The notes beneath the pieces are model-generated. The model ran no database searches. It saw only the letters and a program-made list of their open reading frames with translations, and was not told the DNA's origin. Positions 16,666 to 26,972 of a stretch of 64,000 nt of DNA are shown here, in pieces. The first letter of the stretch is position 1. Each line of letters opens with the position of its first letter. Source of the stretch: Chitinophagales bacterium (GTDB lineage: Bacteria; Bacteroidota; Bacteroidia; Chitinophagales; Chitinophagaceae); NCBI GenBank assembly GCA_026936105.1, contig JAIXKI010000023.1, positions 154,308 to 218,307 of the forward strand, written 5' to 3'. Both the position numbers and the translations under genes were made by a program.

Positions 16666-17493
16666 ATGAAAAGGATTCCATCACTCATTGCAGCGTTATT
16701 ACTTGTCGCAACATGCTTCGCACAAAGCGACAGAAGGATCACACTCTCCAAAGGGCAGAAACTCACTGCTGATTTCTCATCACAAAATCATTCTGTTACT
16801 AATGTGATGTTTCAGGACATGGAAAGCAATCTCAATATTTCAGGAACTTATACCATCACAGTTGACGATGCATCAAAAGATCAGTATCTGCTGAATTTCA
16901 CAATGACAAGGATCCGGATGAATATGAATTTAATGGGTCAGAATATGGAATACGATTCTGACAAACCCGAAACAGACAGCTCACAGTTTGAAGATATTAA
17001 AGGCATACTGAATGAACCGCAGTTTGTCAGGATAGACCGGCAAGGTAAAATAATTGAAACCAAATCATCCAATGACAGTCTCTCCCAGCTTCTGCAGCAA
17101 ATGGGCACTCAACTGGTGGGAAGCCGGTATGTATTTCTGCCCGTCTCTTCAGAAATGAACGTCGGCGATTCTTTTCAGATTGCGTATCAGGATACGGCGT
17201 TAGGTACCAATACAACTTTAACTTACAAGGTCAGTTCCATCAATGGCAACCTGGCAACACTTTCATTTGAAGGTACCTCTAAAACAGACATGACAATTGA
17301 AAATTTCGGCATGGAATTAAAAACCTCCAGTGATGGACCTGTTGAAGGAGAAACCGTGGTGGATCTGAAGACAGGCATCATTCAATCCACAAAAAGCACC
17401 ACTAAAACAACGGGCAAATCCATAGCCATGGGGCAGGAAATGGCGGTAAGCTCAAACATGGCAATGGAGATCACTGTTAGTGAGAATAAATAA
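16666..17493 (+). CDS. DUF6263 family secreted protein
   Basis: 275 residues with a signal peptide (MKRIPSLIAALLLVATCFAQ). The alternating hydrophobic pattern, DSSQFEDIKGILN, PVSSEMNVGDSF and the closing VVDLKTGIIQSTKSTTK segment are typical of DUF6263 proteins, which are probably beta-rich periplasmic or outer-membrane-associated. Function unknown. It is the last gene of the rightward group starting at 13993 and converges with the copper-efflux operon. Confidence 0.65.
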   Translation: MKRIPSLIAALLLVATCFAQSDRRITLSKGQKLTADFSSQNHSVTNVMFQDMESNLNISGTYTITVDDASKDQYLLNFTMTRIRMNMNLMGQNMEYDSDKPETDSSQFEDIKGILNEPQFVRIDRQGKIIETKSSNDSLSQLLQQMGTQLVGSRYVFLPVSSEMNVGDSFQIAYQDTALGTNTTLTYKVSSINGNLATLSFEGTSKTDMTIENFGMELKTSSDGPVEGETVVDLKTGIIQSTKSTTKTTGKSIAMGQEMAVSSNMAMEITVSENK

Positions 17494-17614
17494 TCTCAGC
17501 CTGTTAATGTCAGCTCCTGCCCTGAATCATTACTATGCGTTCTATAGATACTGAAATAATGGAAATAAATAATTTTTTGGATTCTCCACTATTCTGAAAA
17601 TGTGAATGATGATG

Positions 17615-17629
17615 TTCCGGTCACCGGAA
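17615..17629. repeat. Short perfect palindrome between convergent genes
   Basis: TTCCGGT-C-ACCGGAA. It could be a weak hairpin for the convergent ends of the DUF6263 and adaptor genes, but neither side has a T-run, so it is not called a terminator. Confidence 0.4.
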
Positions 17630-17645
17630 TACTTACTGTATTATT

Positions 17646-18863
17646 TTACATTTCCATATTCCCCATATCATGCGCCATTTGATCGGTACCCTTCTTGAAA
17701 ATATATTCACTGTTCAGCAAATAAGCGCCGCTGGTCACCACAGCATCACCATTCTGCAAGCCCGATCTTATTTCAATGCGGTCACCGCTCTCGATACCGG
17801 TTTCCACCATTTTCATTTTAAAAATATTTTTTCCTTCCTGCACCCATACCATATTCATTTTCCCGTCACGCAACACAGCATCCAGAGGAAGAGTAAGCGA
17901 TCGCTGGCTTCTGTTTCTGATGATCACATAAGCAGGCATTCCCGGTTTCAGCTGCCCTGCGTTATTTGGCACAGTGATCCGCACAAGGCTTACCCTGGTG
18001 CCGGTGGCGATCTCGGGATTTTCAAAACTTATCTTTCCCGTAAATTCTTTTCCGGGCAGGTCAGGGAATTGCACTCTGGCAACTGCTGATCTGTCTATCC
18101 TGTCTATCTGCGATTCATACACCTGGGCTTCCGCCCAAAGAAATGAGAGATCGGCCAGCCTCATTACCATTCCACCTTCCATTACATATTGTCCTTCTGC
18201 CACCGGCAACTCCGTGATATACCCCGACACAGGACTGTAAAAAGAGGTAAGCCTGGATGCTGTTTTCTTTTTCTCCAGATCGGCGATCTGGGATTCCGTC
18301 ATTCCCCACAATAAAAGTTTTGTTTTAGCGCTTTGCACCAGGCGGTTAAAATCAATAATGGAATTATCAAGTTTCTCTCTTCTTTCCAATGCAGCCAGGT
18401 ATTCCTGCTTTGCATTGTTCAGCTCTTCACTGTACAGATCATAAAGGAGCGCTCCTTTGGAAACGAAGTCACCCTGGTTTTTAAAATACAAACGGTCTAT
18501 CCTGCCGGAGATCCTTGCATTGATGCTATTCGCTTTGGTTTCATCAGCGCTTAAAGTTGCTGTCAGCACCAGGTCATCATGGATGGCTCCATCCCTGATG
18601 GTGTCCACCTGAATATTTCCTAAGCGAATCTGTTCATCATTCAGCATTATTTCATCGGCAGCGGTATTCGTCTTTTTCACAGGTATCAGCTCCATGTGAC
18701 AAATGGGGCATGTTCCCGGGCCAGGCTGCATGATCTGAGGATGCATGCTGCAGGTATAATATTCATTATCACTTGCCGCCTGCTTTGATTGTTTTTTATT
18801 CCCGCAAGAAGATACAAGGAACAAAACACCGGTGATGATTAAAAATATCTTTTTCATGTTCAT
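17646..18863 (-). CDS. RND efflux periplasmic adaptor (CusB-like), second copy
   Basis: 405 residues; lipoprotein signal ([11 protein letters not shown], Cys about residue 20). It starts with one heavy-metal-binding module ([22 protein letters not shown]), then the membrane-fusion-protein barrel-sandwich, helical hairpin and beta-barrel domains ([47 protein letters not shown]). It bridges the inner-membrane RND pump to the TolC-like channel and can deliver Cu/Ag. Its start overlaps the stop of the preceding adaptor by 4 nt (ATGA), so the two are translationally coupled. It differs clearly from the first adaptor and is the last gene of the operon. Confidence 0.88.
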   Translation of the reverse strand: MNMKKIFLIITGVLFLVSSCGNKKQSKQAASDNEYYTCSMHPQIMQPGPGTCPICHMELIPVKKTNTAADEIMLNDEQIRLGNIQVDTIRDGAIHDDLVLTATLSADETKANSINARISGRIDRLYFKNQGDFVSKGALLYDLYSEELNNAKQEYLAALERREKLDNSIIDFNRLVQSAKTKLLLWGMTESQIADLEKKKTASRLTSFYSPVSGYITELPVAEGQYVMEGGMVMRLADLSFLWAEAQVYESQIDRIDRSAVARVQFPDLPGKEFTGKISFENPEIATGTRVSLVRITVPNNAGQLKPGMPAYVIIRNRSQRSLTLPLDAVLRDGKMNMVWVQEGKNIFKMKMVETGIESGDRIEIRSGLQNGDAVVTSGAYLLNSEYIFKKGTDQMAHDMGNMEM

Positions 18864-20257
18864 TGATTTGTTTTGATAAAACTTTCACTGTCCACTAAAT
18901 ACTGTGCATTGGCAGCAACCGCTTCCGACGGGTCCAGGCCGCTTAATACCTGTATCAGGTGTTTATATACAATGCCTGTTTCAATTTTCCTGGCCACAAA
19001 AGCTTCTCCTTTTCTTACAAATACAACATTGTCCAGGCCCAATGACAATATAGCTTCTTCGGGGAGCCAGTTCGCTTTCCTGTCTCCGGCAAAAATGGTG
19101 GCGTCCACCTGGCTGCCGATGGGGATGTTCATCTTTGAATTATCGAAATACACCCGGACGGTCACCGTTTTATTCCCTTCACGAAAGAAGGGTTCGATGT
19201 AATTGATTTCAGAATTGAATTTTTTCTTTGAATCGGTTTGAGGTGTGATAGTCACCTTATCTCCCTTTTTCACCAAAGCAGCCTGGCCTGCAAAAATATT
19301 TATGACCGCCCAAGCCCTGTTTGCATTATATACCGAAAATATGCTCTGCCCTTTTTGCACATACATTCCTTCTTTCACGGTAAGTTCTTTTGTAGTAAGC
19401 GAAACATCCTTCATGCTCCCTTCCGGAAGATCACCGGTCATGGGCGCCTGGTTTCCGGTGCTTTCATGTATGTGACCGCTGTAATTGCTGAATACGGAAA
19501 CTGTTGTTGCTGCTTTGCCTGAACTGATCACCTTTTCCAACTGGGCGTTGCTCATACCCAATAACAGCAGTTTCTGTCTGGCTGCATTGATCAATGATGT
19601 ATTTGAAGGATCATTTTTTAAAATGAACAACAGGTTTTCCTGTGCCGTCATCAACTGCGGACTGTAAATATCCATGATCTTCTGCCCCTTGCCGATAAGT
19701 TGATAACGGTATTTGACATAAAGTTTTTCAATTCTTCCTTCCACATTTGAAGAAATGACACCCAGGCTTCTTGTGTCGTAGGTAATGAAGCCAAAGGATC
19801 TGAGTTCAAGGTCTTCACTCCTTTCCATCATGTGTACCATGGGCACGGAAGCAACCACCTGCTGATTGGCAGGTTGCAATAAAGTGTTCAATGAAACAGA
19901 CCTTGCTTCCTGCGGTGATTTCACTTTCTCCAGCGGCATTCCGCAGATCGGGCAGGCGCCGGCAGTATCGCTGTGTATCTGCGGATGCATCGGACAGGTG
20001 TACCCGGTTTCATAAACAATGTTTTCATAGTGGCTTGCCGTACTGTCAACCACTTTTTCCAGGTACATTCCGCATATAGGACATCTGCCCGGTTTATCAC
20101 TGATGATTTCCGGATCCATCGGGCAGGTATATTTTTCAGCAACGGTTGTTTTAACAGCATCGCTGTCCTTTTTATCTCCGTTAATTATAGTACAGCTCCA
20201 TGTGATCATTCCCGAAAGAAGGATCAGGAAGAGCCCTGATATTTTAATTCTTTTCAT
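18860..20257 (-). CDS. RND efflux periplasmic adaptor (CusB-like) with two metal-binding modules
   Basis: 465 residues; lipoprotein signal ([12 protein letters not shown]). Two tandem heavy-metal-binding modules follow ([19 protein letters not shown] and [19 protein letters not shown], each ending CGMxLEK), then typical membrane-fusion-protein domains. The Met/Cys/His-rich modules are expected to bind Cu(I)/Ag(I) and feed it to the CusA-type pump. The gene starts 4 bp after the TolC-like gene and overlaps the next adaptor. Two adaptors for one pump is unusual compared with E. coli CusCFBA. Confidence 0.9.
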   Translation of the reverse strand: MKRIKISGLFLILLSGMITWSCTIINGDKKDSDAVKTTVAEKYTCPMDPEIISDKPGRCPICGMYLEKVVDSTASHYENIVYETGYTCPMHPQIHSDTAGACPICGMPLEKVKSPQEARSVSLNTLLQPANQQVVASVPMVHMMERSEDLELRSFGFITYDTRSLGVISSNVEGRIEKLYVKYRYQLIGKGQKIMDIYSPQLMTAQENLLFILKNDPSNTSLINAARQKLLLLGMSNAQLEKVISSGKAATTVSVFSNYSGHIHESTGNQAPMTGDLPEGSMKDVSLTTKELTVKEGMYVQKGQSIFSVYNANRAWAVINIFAGQAALVKKGDKVTITPQTDSKKKFNSEINYIEPFFREGNKTVTVRVYFDNSKMNIPIGSQVDATIFAGDRKANWLPEEAILSLGLDNVVFVRKGEAFVARKIETGIVYKHLIQVLSGLDPSEAVAANAQYLVDSESFIKTNQ

Positions 20258-20261
20258 AGCA

Positions 20262-21512
20262 TTATTTTTTTTCGATGATCCTCATTAGGTCGGCTTGTGC
20301 TGAAAGCGCTTTTTGCAGTTGATCCAGATAATCCATCTGGGTCATGTTGAGCGCATCCCAGGCATCAAAGAGTTCAAAAAGTTCTTCCGTATTCTGCTCA
20401 TAGCCCAGTTCCATTGTTTGAAAATTTTTTGTCAGCGCCGGAATGATCTGTTCTTCATACAACTTCATCTGCCTTTTCTTCAACTCCATGTCGGTAAGAG
20501 CCGTGTTGGCCATTCCCGCCGATTCATTGATGATCATTTGCTGCTGATTTTTCAATGCTTCATTTTTCCATATCAGGCTTTCTGCTTTGGCTTTGTTCAT
20601 CTTTGACGACCATTTTGCCAAAGGGATCTTCACCATTCCCATCACGGAAAACATCACCGGCTGGCGTGCCCATCCCACCATGTGATCAAATTGGATTCCG
20701 AATGTGGGTTTTAGCTTTGCCAGCTCAGCTTTTCTTTCAAGATCGTTCACTTCCATAGAGCGGCCGATCACTTTAATATCGCTGCGGGTATTCATCAATA
20801 CGGCCGAATCGAACATAGACCTGTCAAAATCCATCCACACAAAATTGGTATCAATGACAAACGGTTCATCAGCCTTCCTGTTCATCACCGTGTTAATAGC
20901 GATCCTTTTCAGGGAGATCTCATTCTGCATCAACAGCTTTGTATTCTCCGTGTTGGCCAATGCCGCTTTTGCTTTGTAATAAGCGCTGATCTTCCCCAGA
21001 CCATTCTTATATCTTATTTCCGCACTCTGTATCATAAAATTTAACAGCTTTTCGTTTCCTTCCAGCACTTTCAGTTTCTTCTCCAGTACGATCCACTCAT
21101 AATAATTTTTTCTTGCGGTGTATAATAGATCATTCAGCACCACATCTTTTTGTTGTTTCTCCACCGATGACTGTGCCTGCATGTATGCCGCTTCGGCATT
21201 CTGGCTTTTTTTATTGGGGAACATCTGCTGTGCAGATATCATGAACATTCCCATGCCCGGATTGCCATCCATTCTTTTCCACCGGCCGGGATCATAAGGC
21301 GTCTGATAAAAACCTGCTCCCAGCTCGGGAGGCATCCAACTGTAGGCGCCTTTTGCTTCTTCATCCATCGAACGGGCTTCGGCATCCAGCATTTTCAATG
21401 CAGGATGATTTCTTTCGATGGCATCCCTGATCTCGTCCATGGTCAGCGCCTTCTGCGCCTTGACGGTAAGCAGTGCAAAGAAACTTGCGGTTAAGATCAA
21501 AATTCTTTTCAT
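20262..21512 (-). CDS. cusC: TolC/CusC-like outer-membrane efflux channel
   Basis: 416 residues with a signal peptide ([20 protein letters not shown]). The long alpha-helical heptad stretches ([40 protein letters not shown]) and the internal repeat of about 200 residues are typical of the TolC/OEP family. It forms the exit duct of the tripartite pump. It is followed 4 bp later by the first adaptor and starts 20 bp after the C-terminal pump half. Confidence 0.85.
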   Translation of the reverse strand: MKRILILTASFFALLTVKAQKALTMDEIRDAIERNHPALKMLDAEARSMDEEAKGAYSWMPPELGAGFYQTPYDPGRWKRMDGNPGMGMFMISAQQMFPNKKSQNAEAAYMQAQSSVEKQQKDVVLNDLLYTARKNYYEWIVLEKKLKVLEGNEKLLNFMIQSAEIRYKNGLGKISAYYKAKAALANTENTKLLMQNEISLKRIAINTVMNRKADEPFVIDTNFVWMDFDRSMFDSAVLMNTRSDIKVIGRSMEVNDLERKAELAKLKPTFGIQFDHMVGWARQPVMFSVMGMVKIPLAKWSSKMNKAKAESLIWKNEALKNQQQMIINESAGMANTALTDMELKKRQMKLYEEQIIPALTKNFQTMELGYEQNTEELFELFDAWDALNMTQMDYLDQLQKALSAQADLMRIIEKK

Positions 21513-21532
21513 GAGTTTTCTTTTAACTATTT

Positions 21533-23464
21533 TTAATGTACCGGGTCCAGTACTTCAATTTTTCCAAATTTTCTCAATTCATATTCCTTGTTCATCAGGA
21601 ATATCAACGGTGTTACCAGCAATACAAATATGGCTGAGGTGATCACTCCGCCCACCATGGGTAAAACAATAGGCTTCATGGCATCACTGCCCACACCGCT
21701 GCTCCATAAGATCGGGATCAATGCAAACAGGGAGACGGATACGGTCATGATCTTTGGCCTTAATCTTTTTGCAGCGCCGGCAATGACATATTCCACCAGT
21801 TCTTTTTTGGGAATGCTTTCTTTTGAATTGCCATATTTAGCCACCAACTGTTGCATGGCATCATTCAGGTAAATGACCATTACAATAGTGGTCTCTACCG
21901 CAAGGCCGAACAATGCAATAAATCCAACGGCAACTGCAACGGATAAATTCACACCCCAGAAATAAATGATTAATGCCCCGCCGATCAATGCAAAAGGAAT
22001 GGAGATGAGGCTGAGAAATGCTTCTCTTGCCGAATGAAAGGCAAAATACATGGAAGCGAAAATGATGAGCAGCACCACGGGGAGGATCATCTTCAATGTC
22101 TGCTCTCCGCGAATCAGGTTTTCATACTGACCGCTCCACTCCAGGTAATATCCTTTCGGAAGTTTGACGATCATGTTATTCAATTTTTCTTTTGCTTCTT
22201 TCACCGTGCTTGCCAGGTCTCTGTCCCTGACATTGAAAAGCACAGTGCCCCGCAACATAGCATCTTCCGAGTTGATCATTGCAGGCCCTTCCATGATCTT
22301 AACATCCGCCACGGCTTCAAGAGGAATAGGTCCGTACTGCATCGTCTGCACCTGCAGGTGCCGCAAGGCTTCCAGGTTGTTTCTGAAATCCTGCCCGAAG
22401 CGTGCATTGACCGAGAAGCGTTGGCGTCCTTCTATGGTTGTGGTCAGTCGCATGCCGCCCAAAGCGATCTGCACTACGCTGTTCACATCATCCACCGTCA
22501 GTCCATAACGGCTGATCTCGTCACGTTTTACTGCAATGTCAATGTACTTTCCTCCGGTGATAGGTTCCACATACAGGTCATTCACTCCGCTGATACCGGC
22601 CAACTGCGATTTTATTTTTTGTGCAAATGAATAGATCGTGTCCAGGTTTTGTCCATACACTTTTACACCCACATCAGTACGTATGCCGGTTGAGAGCATG
22701 TTGATGCGGTTGATGATCGGTTGTGTCCAACCGTTGGTGACACCCGGTATCTGTAATTTGGCATTCAGTTCATTCATGATATCTTCCTTTGTGAGTCCTT
22801 TGCGCCACTCGTTATGAGGTTTCAGTAAAATGATTGTTTCGATCATGCTGATGGGCGAATTATCCGTTGCCGTGTTGGCCCTTCCTGCTTTTCCCAATAC
22901 ACTTTTCACTTCAGGAACTGTTTTGATCAGCTTGTCCTGCACCTGCAAAATTCTTTTCACTTCATTGTTGGAAATATCCGGTAAAGTGACCGGCATAAAT
23001 AAGATGGAGCCTTCATCCAGCGGTGGCATGAACTCGCGGCCAAGACTGACAATGAGGGGTACACTGATCGCCAGGGCAATGATATTTACAGCCAATGTTG
23101 TCTTTCTCCATTTGATGCAAGTTCTGATGACCGGCTCGTAAATTTTTTCCAGCAACCTGTTCACAGGATTCTTTGTTTCAGGCCTGAATCGTCCTTTCAT
23201 GAATAAAGAGATCAGCACAGGCGCCAGGGTAACGACGAGAAAAGCATCCACCACCATGATGAAAGTTTTGGTGTATGCCAGCGGATGAAACAGTTTTCCT
23301 TCCTGGCCGGTCAGTAAAAACACAGGTAAGAAGGAAGTGATGATGATGACCGTGGAAAAGAACACTCCTCTCGACACCTGCTTGCATGCCTTCCCGATCA
23401 GGCTCATTCTTTCCGGTTCAGGTATCCTGTTATACTTGCTTCTTTTAAAAATATTTTTCATCAT
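21533..23464 (-). CDS. cusA: CusA-type RND pump, C-terminal part (split gene)
   Basis: 643 residues from the ATG pair at 23464/23461. It begins in the cytoplasmic loop before TM5 (ACKQVSRGVFFSTVIIITSF) and contains MPPLDEGSILFMPVTLPDIS of CusA-type heavy-metal pumps and the later TM segments (ALIGGALIIYFWGVNLS; LFGLAVETTIVMVIYLN). It is in the same frame as the upstream piece, separated only by a TAA at 23465-23467, with ATG directly following (TAAATG). The two pieces sum to about 1,070 residues, a full-length CusA. Either a nonsense mutation or a real two-subunit pump made by stop-start reinitiation. Confidence 0.88.
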   Translation of the reverse strand: MMKNIFKRSKYNRIPEPERMSLIGKACKQVSRGVFFSTVIIITSFLPVFLLTGQEGKLFHPLAYTKTFIMVVDAFLVVTLAPVLISLFMKGRFRPETKNPVNRLLEKIYEPVIRTCIKWRKTTLAVNIIALAISVPLIVSLGREFMPPLDEGSILFMPVTLPDISNNEVKRILQVQDKLIKTVPEVKSVLGKAGRANTATDNSPISMIETIILLKPHNEWRKGLTKEDIMNELNAKLQIPGVTNGWTQPIINRINMLSTGIRTDVGVKVYGQNLDTIYSFAQKIKSQLAGISGVNDLYVEPITGGKYIDIAVKRDEISRYGLTVDDVNSVVQIALGGMRLTTTIEGRQRFSVNARFGQDFRNNLEALRHLQVQTMQYGPIPLEAVADVKIMEGPAMINSEDAMLRGTVLFNVRDRDLASTVKEAKEKLNNMIVKLPKGYYLEWSGQYENLIRGEQTLKMILPVVLLIIFASMYFAFHSAREAFLSLISIPFALIGGALIIYFWGVNLSVAVAVGFIALFGLAVETTIVMVIYLNDAMQQLVAKYGNSKESIPKKELVEYVIAGAAKRLRPKIMTVSVSLFALIPILWSSGVGSDAMKPIVLPMVGGVITSAIFVLLVTPLIFLMNKEYELRKFGKIEVLDPVH

Positions 23465-24745
23465 TTAAGATTTTGATGTGTGAATGTTTTGCCATTCGGA
23501 TAAATGACGGTATGCATTCTCGCTCATGATGATCCCGTTGTCAACGATCACCCCGATGGCCAGTGCAATGCCCGTAAGCGACATGATGTTGGAAGAAACT
23601 CCCAGCAAATTCAAAATGATAAAGCTGATGGCGATCGTAACCGGTATCTGAATAATGATGCTCAGCGCACTGCGCCAGTGAAATAAAAAGATGATCACGA
23701 TAAGCGCCACAATGCTCATCTCTTCTATCAGCTTATCCTTGATGTTAGCAATGGCCGCTTCGATCAGGTCGCTGCGGTCATAATCAATTTTAAAAGTGAC
23801 GCCTTCCGGCAAACCTTTCTGCACGTCTTTCATTTTATCTTTCACGGCGTGGATCACCTGGTCTGCATTTTCACCGTAACGCATCACCACTATGCCGCCC
23901 ACCACTTCTCCTTCTCCATCGCGGTCAAAAATTCCGAGGCGAAGGTCACCGCCCATCTGCACCGTACCGATATCTTTTATCCTTACGGGGATTCCGTTAT
24001 AATTTCCCACCGCAATGCTTTCAATGTCTTCTTTATTTTTGATGTAGCCAAGTCCCCTGATGATGTAAGCCATATCGCTCATTTCAAATTTTCTTCCACC
24101 CACATCATTATTGTTGGCTTTCACTTTGTTCATCACATCCATCAGGGAAACATTGTAGAACTGAAGTTTGACCGGGTCAACGACAAGTTGGTATTGTTTT
24201 TCAAATCCGCCGAATGATGCCACTTCCGCAACTCCGGGAACTGTTTGCAATGCCAGTTTGATATACCAGTCCTGCAAGGCTCTTTGTTCTCCCAGGTCCA
24301 TATCTTTTGCATCCAGCGAATACCATAAGATGTGTCCCACGCCTGTTCCATCCGGGCCTAAAGTGGGCGTGATGCCTGCGGGCAATAATCGCTGGGCATA
24401 ATTCAGGCGTTCCAGCACTCTTGTCCTTGCCCAGTACACATCCACATTGTCATCGAAGATCACATAGACAAAACTCATCCCGAACATGGAAGATCCGCGG
24501 ACGTTTTTCACTTTGGGTATTCCCTGGAGATTGCTGACGAGCGGGTAAGTGACCTGGTCTTCTATGATCTGTGGACTCTGGCCTTCCCATTCGGTGAAGA
24601 CGATCACCTGGTTCTCACTCAGATCGGGAATGGCGTCAACAGGGTTTTTCTTTATTGAAAAGAAACCCCACACCAGCAAGCCGGCAGCCAGCAGCAGCAC
24701 CACCAGCCTGTTGCGCAGCGAGAACTCAATTAGTTTATGAACCAT
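23465..24745 (-). CDS. cusA: CusA-type RND pump, N-terminal part (split gene)
   Basis: 426 residues. TM1 (LRNRLVVLLLAAGLLVWGFF), the heavy-metal-RND signature NPVDAIPDLSENQVIVFTEW, the periplasmic porter domains, and TM2-TM4, with LTGIALAIGVIVDNGIIMSE carrying the proton-relay Asp. It ends NAYRHLSEWQ plus eight residues at a TAA in the cytoplasmic loop between TM4 and TM5. Proton-driven Cu(I)/Ag(I) export is the expected role. First gene of the leftward cus operon; 207 bp separate it from the HYC_CC_PP gene upstream. Confidence 0.88.
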   Translation of the reverse strand: MVHKLIEFSLRNRLVVLLLAAGLLVWGFFSIKKNPVDAIPDLSENQVIVFTEWEGQSPQIIEDQVTYPLVSNLQGIPKVKNVRGSSMFGMSFVYVIFDDNVDVYWARTRVLERLNYAQRLLPAGITPTLGPDGTGVGHILWYSLDAKDMDLGEQRALQDWYIKLALQTVPGVAEVASFGGFEKQYQLVVDPVKLQFYNVSLMDVMNKVKANNNDVGGRKFEMSDMAYIIRGLGYIKNKEDIESIAVGNYNGIPVRIKDIGTVQMGGDLRLGIFDRDGEGEVVGGIVVMRYGENADQVIHAVKDKMKDVQKGLPEGVTFKIDYDRSDLIEAAIANIKDKLIEEMSIVALIVIIFLFHWRSALSIIIQIPVTIAISFIILNLLGVSSNIMSLTGIALAIGVIVDNGIIMSENAYRHLSEWQNIHTSKS

Positions 24746-24952
24746 ATTATTTTGTTTGCACTATTGAAAAACATTTGAAAGAACATCAGCTTCTGCAACC
24801 GCCAGTCATCATTATGAAAAATATTTTTCAGGAATCATGGCCGCCTCTGTGATCATCAAAAAAGAACTGTTTATTTTTTTAATAATGAAAATACACAATT
24901 GCAGAAGCAACAACAGCCGGAACATAGCCGGCAATAAAACGGGAGAAAGGTA

Positions 24953-25354
24953 TCAGATGCGGAAGACGCAATTACGGAGATAGATCCCCGGGCCGTGGAG
25001 TAAAGGCGGAGGAGTAAAGGAATCGTGCTGAACAGTTCCGGGAATGTTTATGATAACAGTTTCGAAGAATGAAGGAACAGGAACTGCCGTAAAATTCAAG
25101 TGGGCAGGATTAATGCTATCGGTTGTTTTCTGAGCATCGGTTATTTTGATGAACTGCACATCTTCACGGCAGCAATCTTTTTTATCTTTCTTATGGGTTT
25201 TCGGCATGCCGCAGTTGCCGCAGAGATCGTTATTGCTGTCATTTAAAAGATTCCATTCTACCAGTTGATCCATACAGTAATGCAGATGCACCACTGCTCC
25301 TGAAGACAGCCCCAGGTAAAACACAGCGAATATGGATACCAGTAGTTTTTTCAT
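24953..25354 (-). CDS. HYC_CC_PP family protein, copy 1
   Basis: 133 residues with a signal/anchor (MKKLLVSIFAVFYLGLSSGA). The family motifs are present in order: HLHYCM near residue 24-29, CGNCGMPK, KDCCRED, the proline motif TPPPLL, and the ending NCVFRI. Proteins of this Bacteroidota family are linked to copper/heavy-metal loci; the conserved Cys/His/Met residues suggest periplasmic metal binding, but function is not proven. It sits between the TlpA-like gene and cusA, all leftward. A second copy with the same start and end motifs lies at 26576-26965. Confidence 0.82.
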   Translation of the reverse strand: MKKLLVSIFAVFYLGLSSGAVVHLHYCMDQLVEWNLLNDSNNDLCGNCGMPKTHKKDKKDCCREDVQFIKITDAQKTTDSINPAHLNFTAVPVPSFFETVIINIPGTVQHDSFTPPPLLHGPGIYLRNCVFRI

Positions 25355-25461
25355 TTTTCCGTATCAGTCAGATCAAACTTTTTAACAGATTCAGTTTTTA
25401 ATTACCATTTCAGGTACGGCCCTGTGCAAAATTCCGGTTATCTTTTCACACGGGGACTTTT

Positions 25462-25956
25462 TTATAAAATTTTTTTCAAAACCGTTTCCAGTTCTTTCGG
25501 GGAAAGATCCATTCCGATCACTCTTCCTTCCTTGTCTATAAGAAATGAAGAAGGTATGGCTTCTACGCCCCATCTTCTTGGCGTAGGTGTATCCCATCCT
25601 CCCTTGTCAATCACTGCCGGCCAAATGATCTTGTCTTTTTCCAAAGCTTTTTTCCAGTCTTTGGTGTCATCGTCAATAGACACACTCATAATTTCAAAGC
25701 CCTTGTTCCTGTATTTAGGATACAGCTTTACCAGTTTCCTGTTGGAGAGCCTGCAGGGCATGCACCAGGAAGCCCAGAAGTCAAGCAATACCACTTTGCC
25801 TTTCAAAGAAGAAAGCCGGACCGTATCTCCTTTCACCGAAGGCAGGGCCACCTCATAGGCAGCCTGTCCGAAACCGGGTTGAGCATTCAGCGCATACGCA
25901 GAAATGAGGATCAACCCCAACAACACCGCTTTTCTTATTTTCCGAAACATGATCAT
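25462..25956 (-). CDS. TlpA-like periplasmic thiol-disulfide oxidoreductase
   Basis: About 164 residues from the ATG at 25956 (another ATG at 25950); the in-frame start at 25986 adds only a charged stretch before the signal peptide. A hydrophobic signal (AVLLGLILISAYALNAQ) leads to a thioredoxin fold with active site FWASWCMPC, the cis-Pro region GVEAIPSSFLIDKEGRVIG, and KGKVVLLDFW. It reduces or resolves disulfides in the cell envelope, plausibly keeping the Cys-rich metal proteins beside it reduced. It lies 46 bp after the HMA protein gene. Confidence 0.85.
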   Translation of the reverse strand: MIMFRKIRKAVLLGLILISAYALNAQPGFGQAAYEVALPSVKGDTVRLSSLKGKVVLLDFWASWCMPCRLSNRKLVKLYPKYRNKGFEIMSVSIDDDTKDWKKALEKDKIIWPAVIDKGGWDTPTPRRWGVEAIPSSFLIDKEGRVIGMDLSPKELETVLKKIL

Positions 25957-26002
25957 ATCTTTTTTATCCTTATTCAAAACGTACACGCTGAATTTTTATG
26001 TT

Positions 26003-26470
26003 TTATTGTTCTGCTTTTTTCTCACAGCAGCTCTTTCCTTTTTCACCGGAACAGTCCATGTCCATTTTTCCGTCTTTACCTTTCTTCATCTTCATATCCA
26101 TGGGCATATTTCCTTTCTTTTCATCCTTGCCGGGAGCCTCACGCTCGTACTGGCAACATTCTTCCAGTTTGTTATATGCTTCGTCTGTTGCTTTGAACCG
26201 GGGAGTGTCATAACCGGCATCTGCTATTTTCTGCTGGATCTTATCCGTGCTCGTGGCCTTATCATCATATTTCAGCGAAAGGATCTTGGTGTCTTTGTCC
26301 CATGCTGCATAGGTAGCGCCGGCGTCCATGGCTGCTTTTTCAATTTTCTTTTTGCACATTCCGCATTCACCGGAGACTTTTAAGTTTTCAGTGACCTGGC
26401 TCTGTGCCGATACGAAATAAGATAAAGAGATAAACAGGGCAATGAATGAAATCGTTTTTAAAGTTTTCAT
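26003..26470 (-). CDS. Periplasmic HMA-domain copper-binding protein
   Basis: 155 residues with a signal peptide (FIALFISLSYFVSAQ). A heavy-metal-associated domain covers about residues 25-95 with SGECGMCKKKIEKAA, the GMxCxxC-like metal loop written here as CGMCKKK. A Met/Lys/Cys-rich tail follows (PMDMKMKKGKDGKMDMDCSG, then KSCCEKK), suggesting extra Cu(I) sites. It is a probable periplasmic chaperone or buffer for the cus pump. Confidence 0.85.
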   Translation of the reverse strand: MKTLKTISFIALFISLSYFVSAQSQVTENLKVSGECGMCKKKIEKAAMDAGATYAAWDKDTKILSLKYDDKATSTDKIQQKIADAGYDTPRFKATDEAYNKLEECCQYEREAPGKDEKKGNMPMDMKMKKGKDGKMDMDCSGEKGKSCCEKKAEQ

Positions 26471-26539
26471 GTTTTACAAATTTTAAATAAAAAAATTGTT
26501 CAGGTAAAATAAAATGTTCAGATATGAAAAATTGATATC

Positions 26540-26562
26540 TGTCTTACAAAATGAGTAAGACA
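26540..26562 (-). terminator. Hairpin between HYC copy 2 and HMA gene (possible attenuator)
   Basis: Perfect 8-bp stem TGTCTTAC / GTAAGACA with a 7-nt loop. On the minus strand a short T-run (ATTTTTC) follows about 8 nt later, so it could partly terminate the first transcript or shape the mRNA; a second repeat ATATC...GATAT sits directly beyond it. Confidence 0.4.
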
Positions 26563-26575
26563 ATGTTGAGGTTTC

Positions 26576-26965
26576 TCAGATCCGGAAAACACAATGTTTC
26601 AAATAGGAATTCTGGCCGGAAAGTTCGGGTGGGATCAGGTCTGCTTCGTGAAAAGATCTGTCAGAAGATATCAGGGATGCAGCAAGGAAACCGGAAGGGC
26701 TCGTTACGGCTGGCTGAATATTTTTAATGGAATAATTAGCGGTGGTGATGTTCTGATCGTCTTGGATCCTGACAATCTTCACTTCGTCTTTACAGCATCC
26801 GTGGGATTGGTCCATCTTCATTCCGCAGGTGCCGCATTCATCTTTTGCCCGGGCATACAGGTCGAATGAATGATAACTCCCCATGCAGTAATGCAGGTTG
26901 ACGATCACTCCGCAACTCATAGTGAGATATAATAAAACAGTTATGGATAATAACAGCTTTTTCAT
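26576..26965 (-). CDS. HYC_CC_PP family protein, copy 2
   Basis: 129 residues with a signal peptide (LLLSITVLLYLTMSCG). Contains NLHYCMGSYHSF, CGTCGMKMDQ, HGCCKDE, the IPPEL motif and the same final HCVFRI as copy 1; the two differ widely in between, so they are old paralogues. Metal-binding role inferred from motifs and from being the first gene of the copper block. The start is supported by a -7 box (TATCTTTA, 26973-26980) 7 nt upstream. Confidence 0.82.
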   Translation of the reverse strand: MKKLLLSITVLLYLTMSCGVIVNLHYCMGSYHSFDLYARAKDECGTCGMKMDQSHGCCKDEVKIVRIQDDQNITTANYSIKNIQPAVTSPSGFLAASLISSDRSFHEADLIPPELSGQNSYLKHCVFRI

Positions 26966-26972
26966 TCGGCTG

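Noticed and set aside
17615..17629. Palindrome as a terminator for the convergent DUF6263 and adaptor genes
   Set aside because: No T-run on either side; listed only as a repeat.
23465..23467. TAA in the cusA gene as a recoded (selenocysteine/pyrrolysine-type) stop
   Set aside because: Those systems recode TGA or TAG, not TAA; stop-start reinitiation or a nonsense mutation explains it better.
24746..24952. A promoter directly before cusA
   Set aside because: No TTTG/TAnnTTTG arrangement could be found; the operon may be read from 26973 or from a regulated promoter I cannot recognise.
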